Shown in pieces: positions 5,474 to 5,482 of a DNA stretch of 5,482 nucleotides. The translations under genes were made by a program, and so were the position numbers. The notes under the pieces are model-generated. The model searched no databases and had not been told where the DNA came from. It saw nothing but the letters and a program-made list of their open reading frames with translations. The DNA comes from Legionellales bacterium. GTDB taxonomy: Bacteria; Pseudomonadota; Gammaproteobacteria; Berkiellales; Berkiellaceae. The DNA lies in the NCBI GenBank assembly GCA_023266435.1, contig JAHFQF010000160.1, forward strand, positions 1-5,482. Direction: 5' to 3'. The stretch's first letter is position 1; every line of letters begins with the position of its first letter.

Positions 5474-5482
5474 AAGTCTAAT

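Noticed and set aside
5379..5482. Plus-strand frame encoding repeats of FYEAS, starting at ATG 5379 and open to the edge
   Set aside because: A 15-base unit keeps several frames open by construction. There is no ribosome binding site and the rlmD promoter region lies immediately beside it on the other strand.

Overview
The window looks like chromosomal DNA of a gammaproteobacterium. Three recognisable housekeeping genes lie on the minus strand in the order rlmD - relA - mazG. This is the classical gammaproteobacterial neighbourhood (E. coli has rlmD-relA-mazEF-mazG), here without a mazEF toxin-antitoxin pair. RelA is of the synthetase-only type, with a degenerate hydrolase site, which is typical of beta/gammaproteobacteria. 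The moderate-to-low GC and an AT-rich, lysine-rich orphan gene downstream are compatible with a Legionellales-like or other host-associated gammaproteobacterium. That placement is inference; the sequence alone does not fix the genus.

Layout from right to left, the direction of transcription. (1) 5482-5337: a 15-bp tandem array and a 'GGACACCCAT' repeat element upstream of rlmD. (2) 5336-3981: an extended -10 promoter, then rlmD, the 23S rRNA m5U methyltransferase with its Fe-S cysteines. (3) 3989-3907: two more copies of the same repeat element. One runs into the end of rlmD and supplies its stop codon; the other forms a hairpin. (4) 3906-1647: a good sigma70-type promoter and relA. (5) 1627-1220: mazG, 19 bp after relA and surely cotranscribed, reduced to the catalytic C-terminal half of the usual two-domain protein. 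(6) 1219-1072: an AT-rich spacer with a weak palindrome followed by a T-run. (7) 1071-1: the first 357 codons of an AT-rich gene of unknown function that runs off the left edge.

Functionally, RelA makes (p)ppGpp on stalled ribosomes, MazG is an NTP pyrophosphohydrolase that affects nucleotide pools and, in E. coli, reported (p)ppGpp levels, and RlmD modifies 23S rRNA. The set is therefore linked by ribosome and nucleotide stress. The least explained parts are the repeat family around rlmD (an identical 20-mer at both ends of the gene, plus hairpin and tandem array), the orphan gene at the left edge, and the single-domain MazG.
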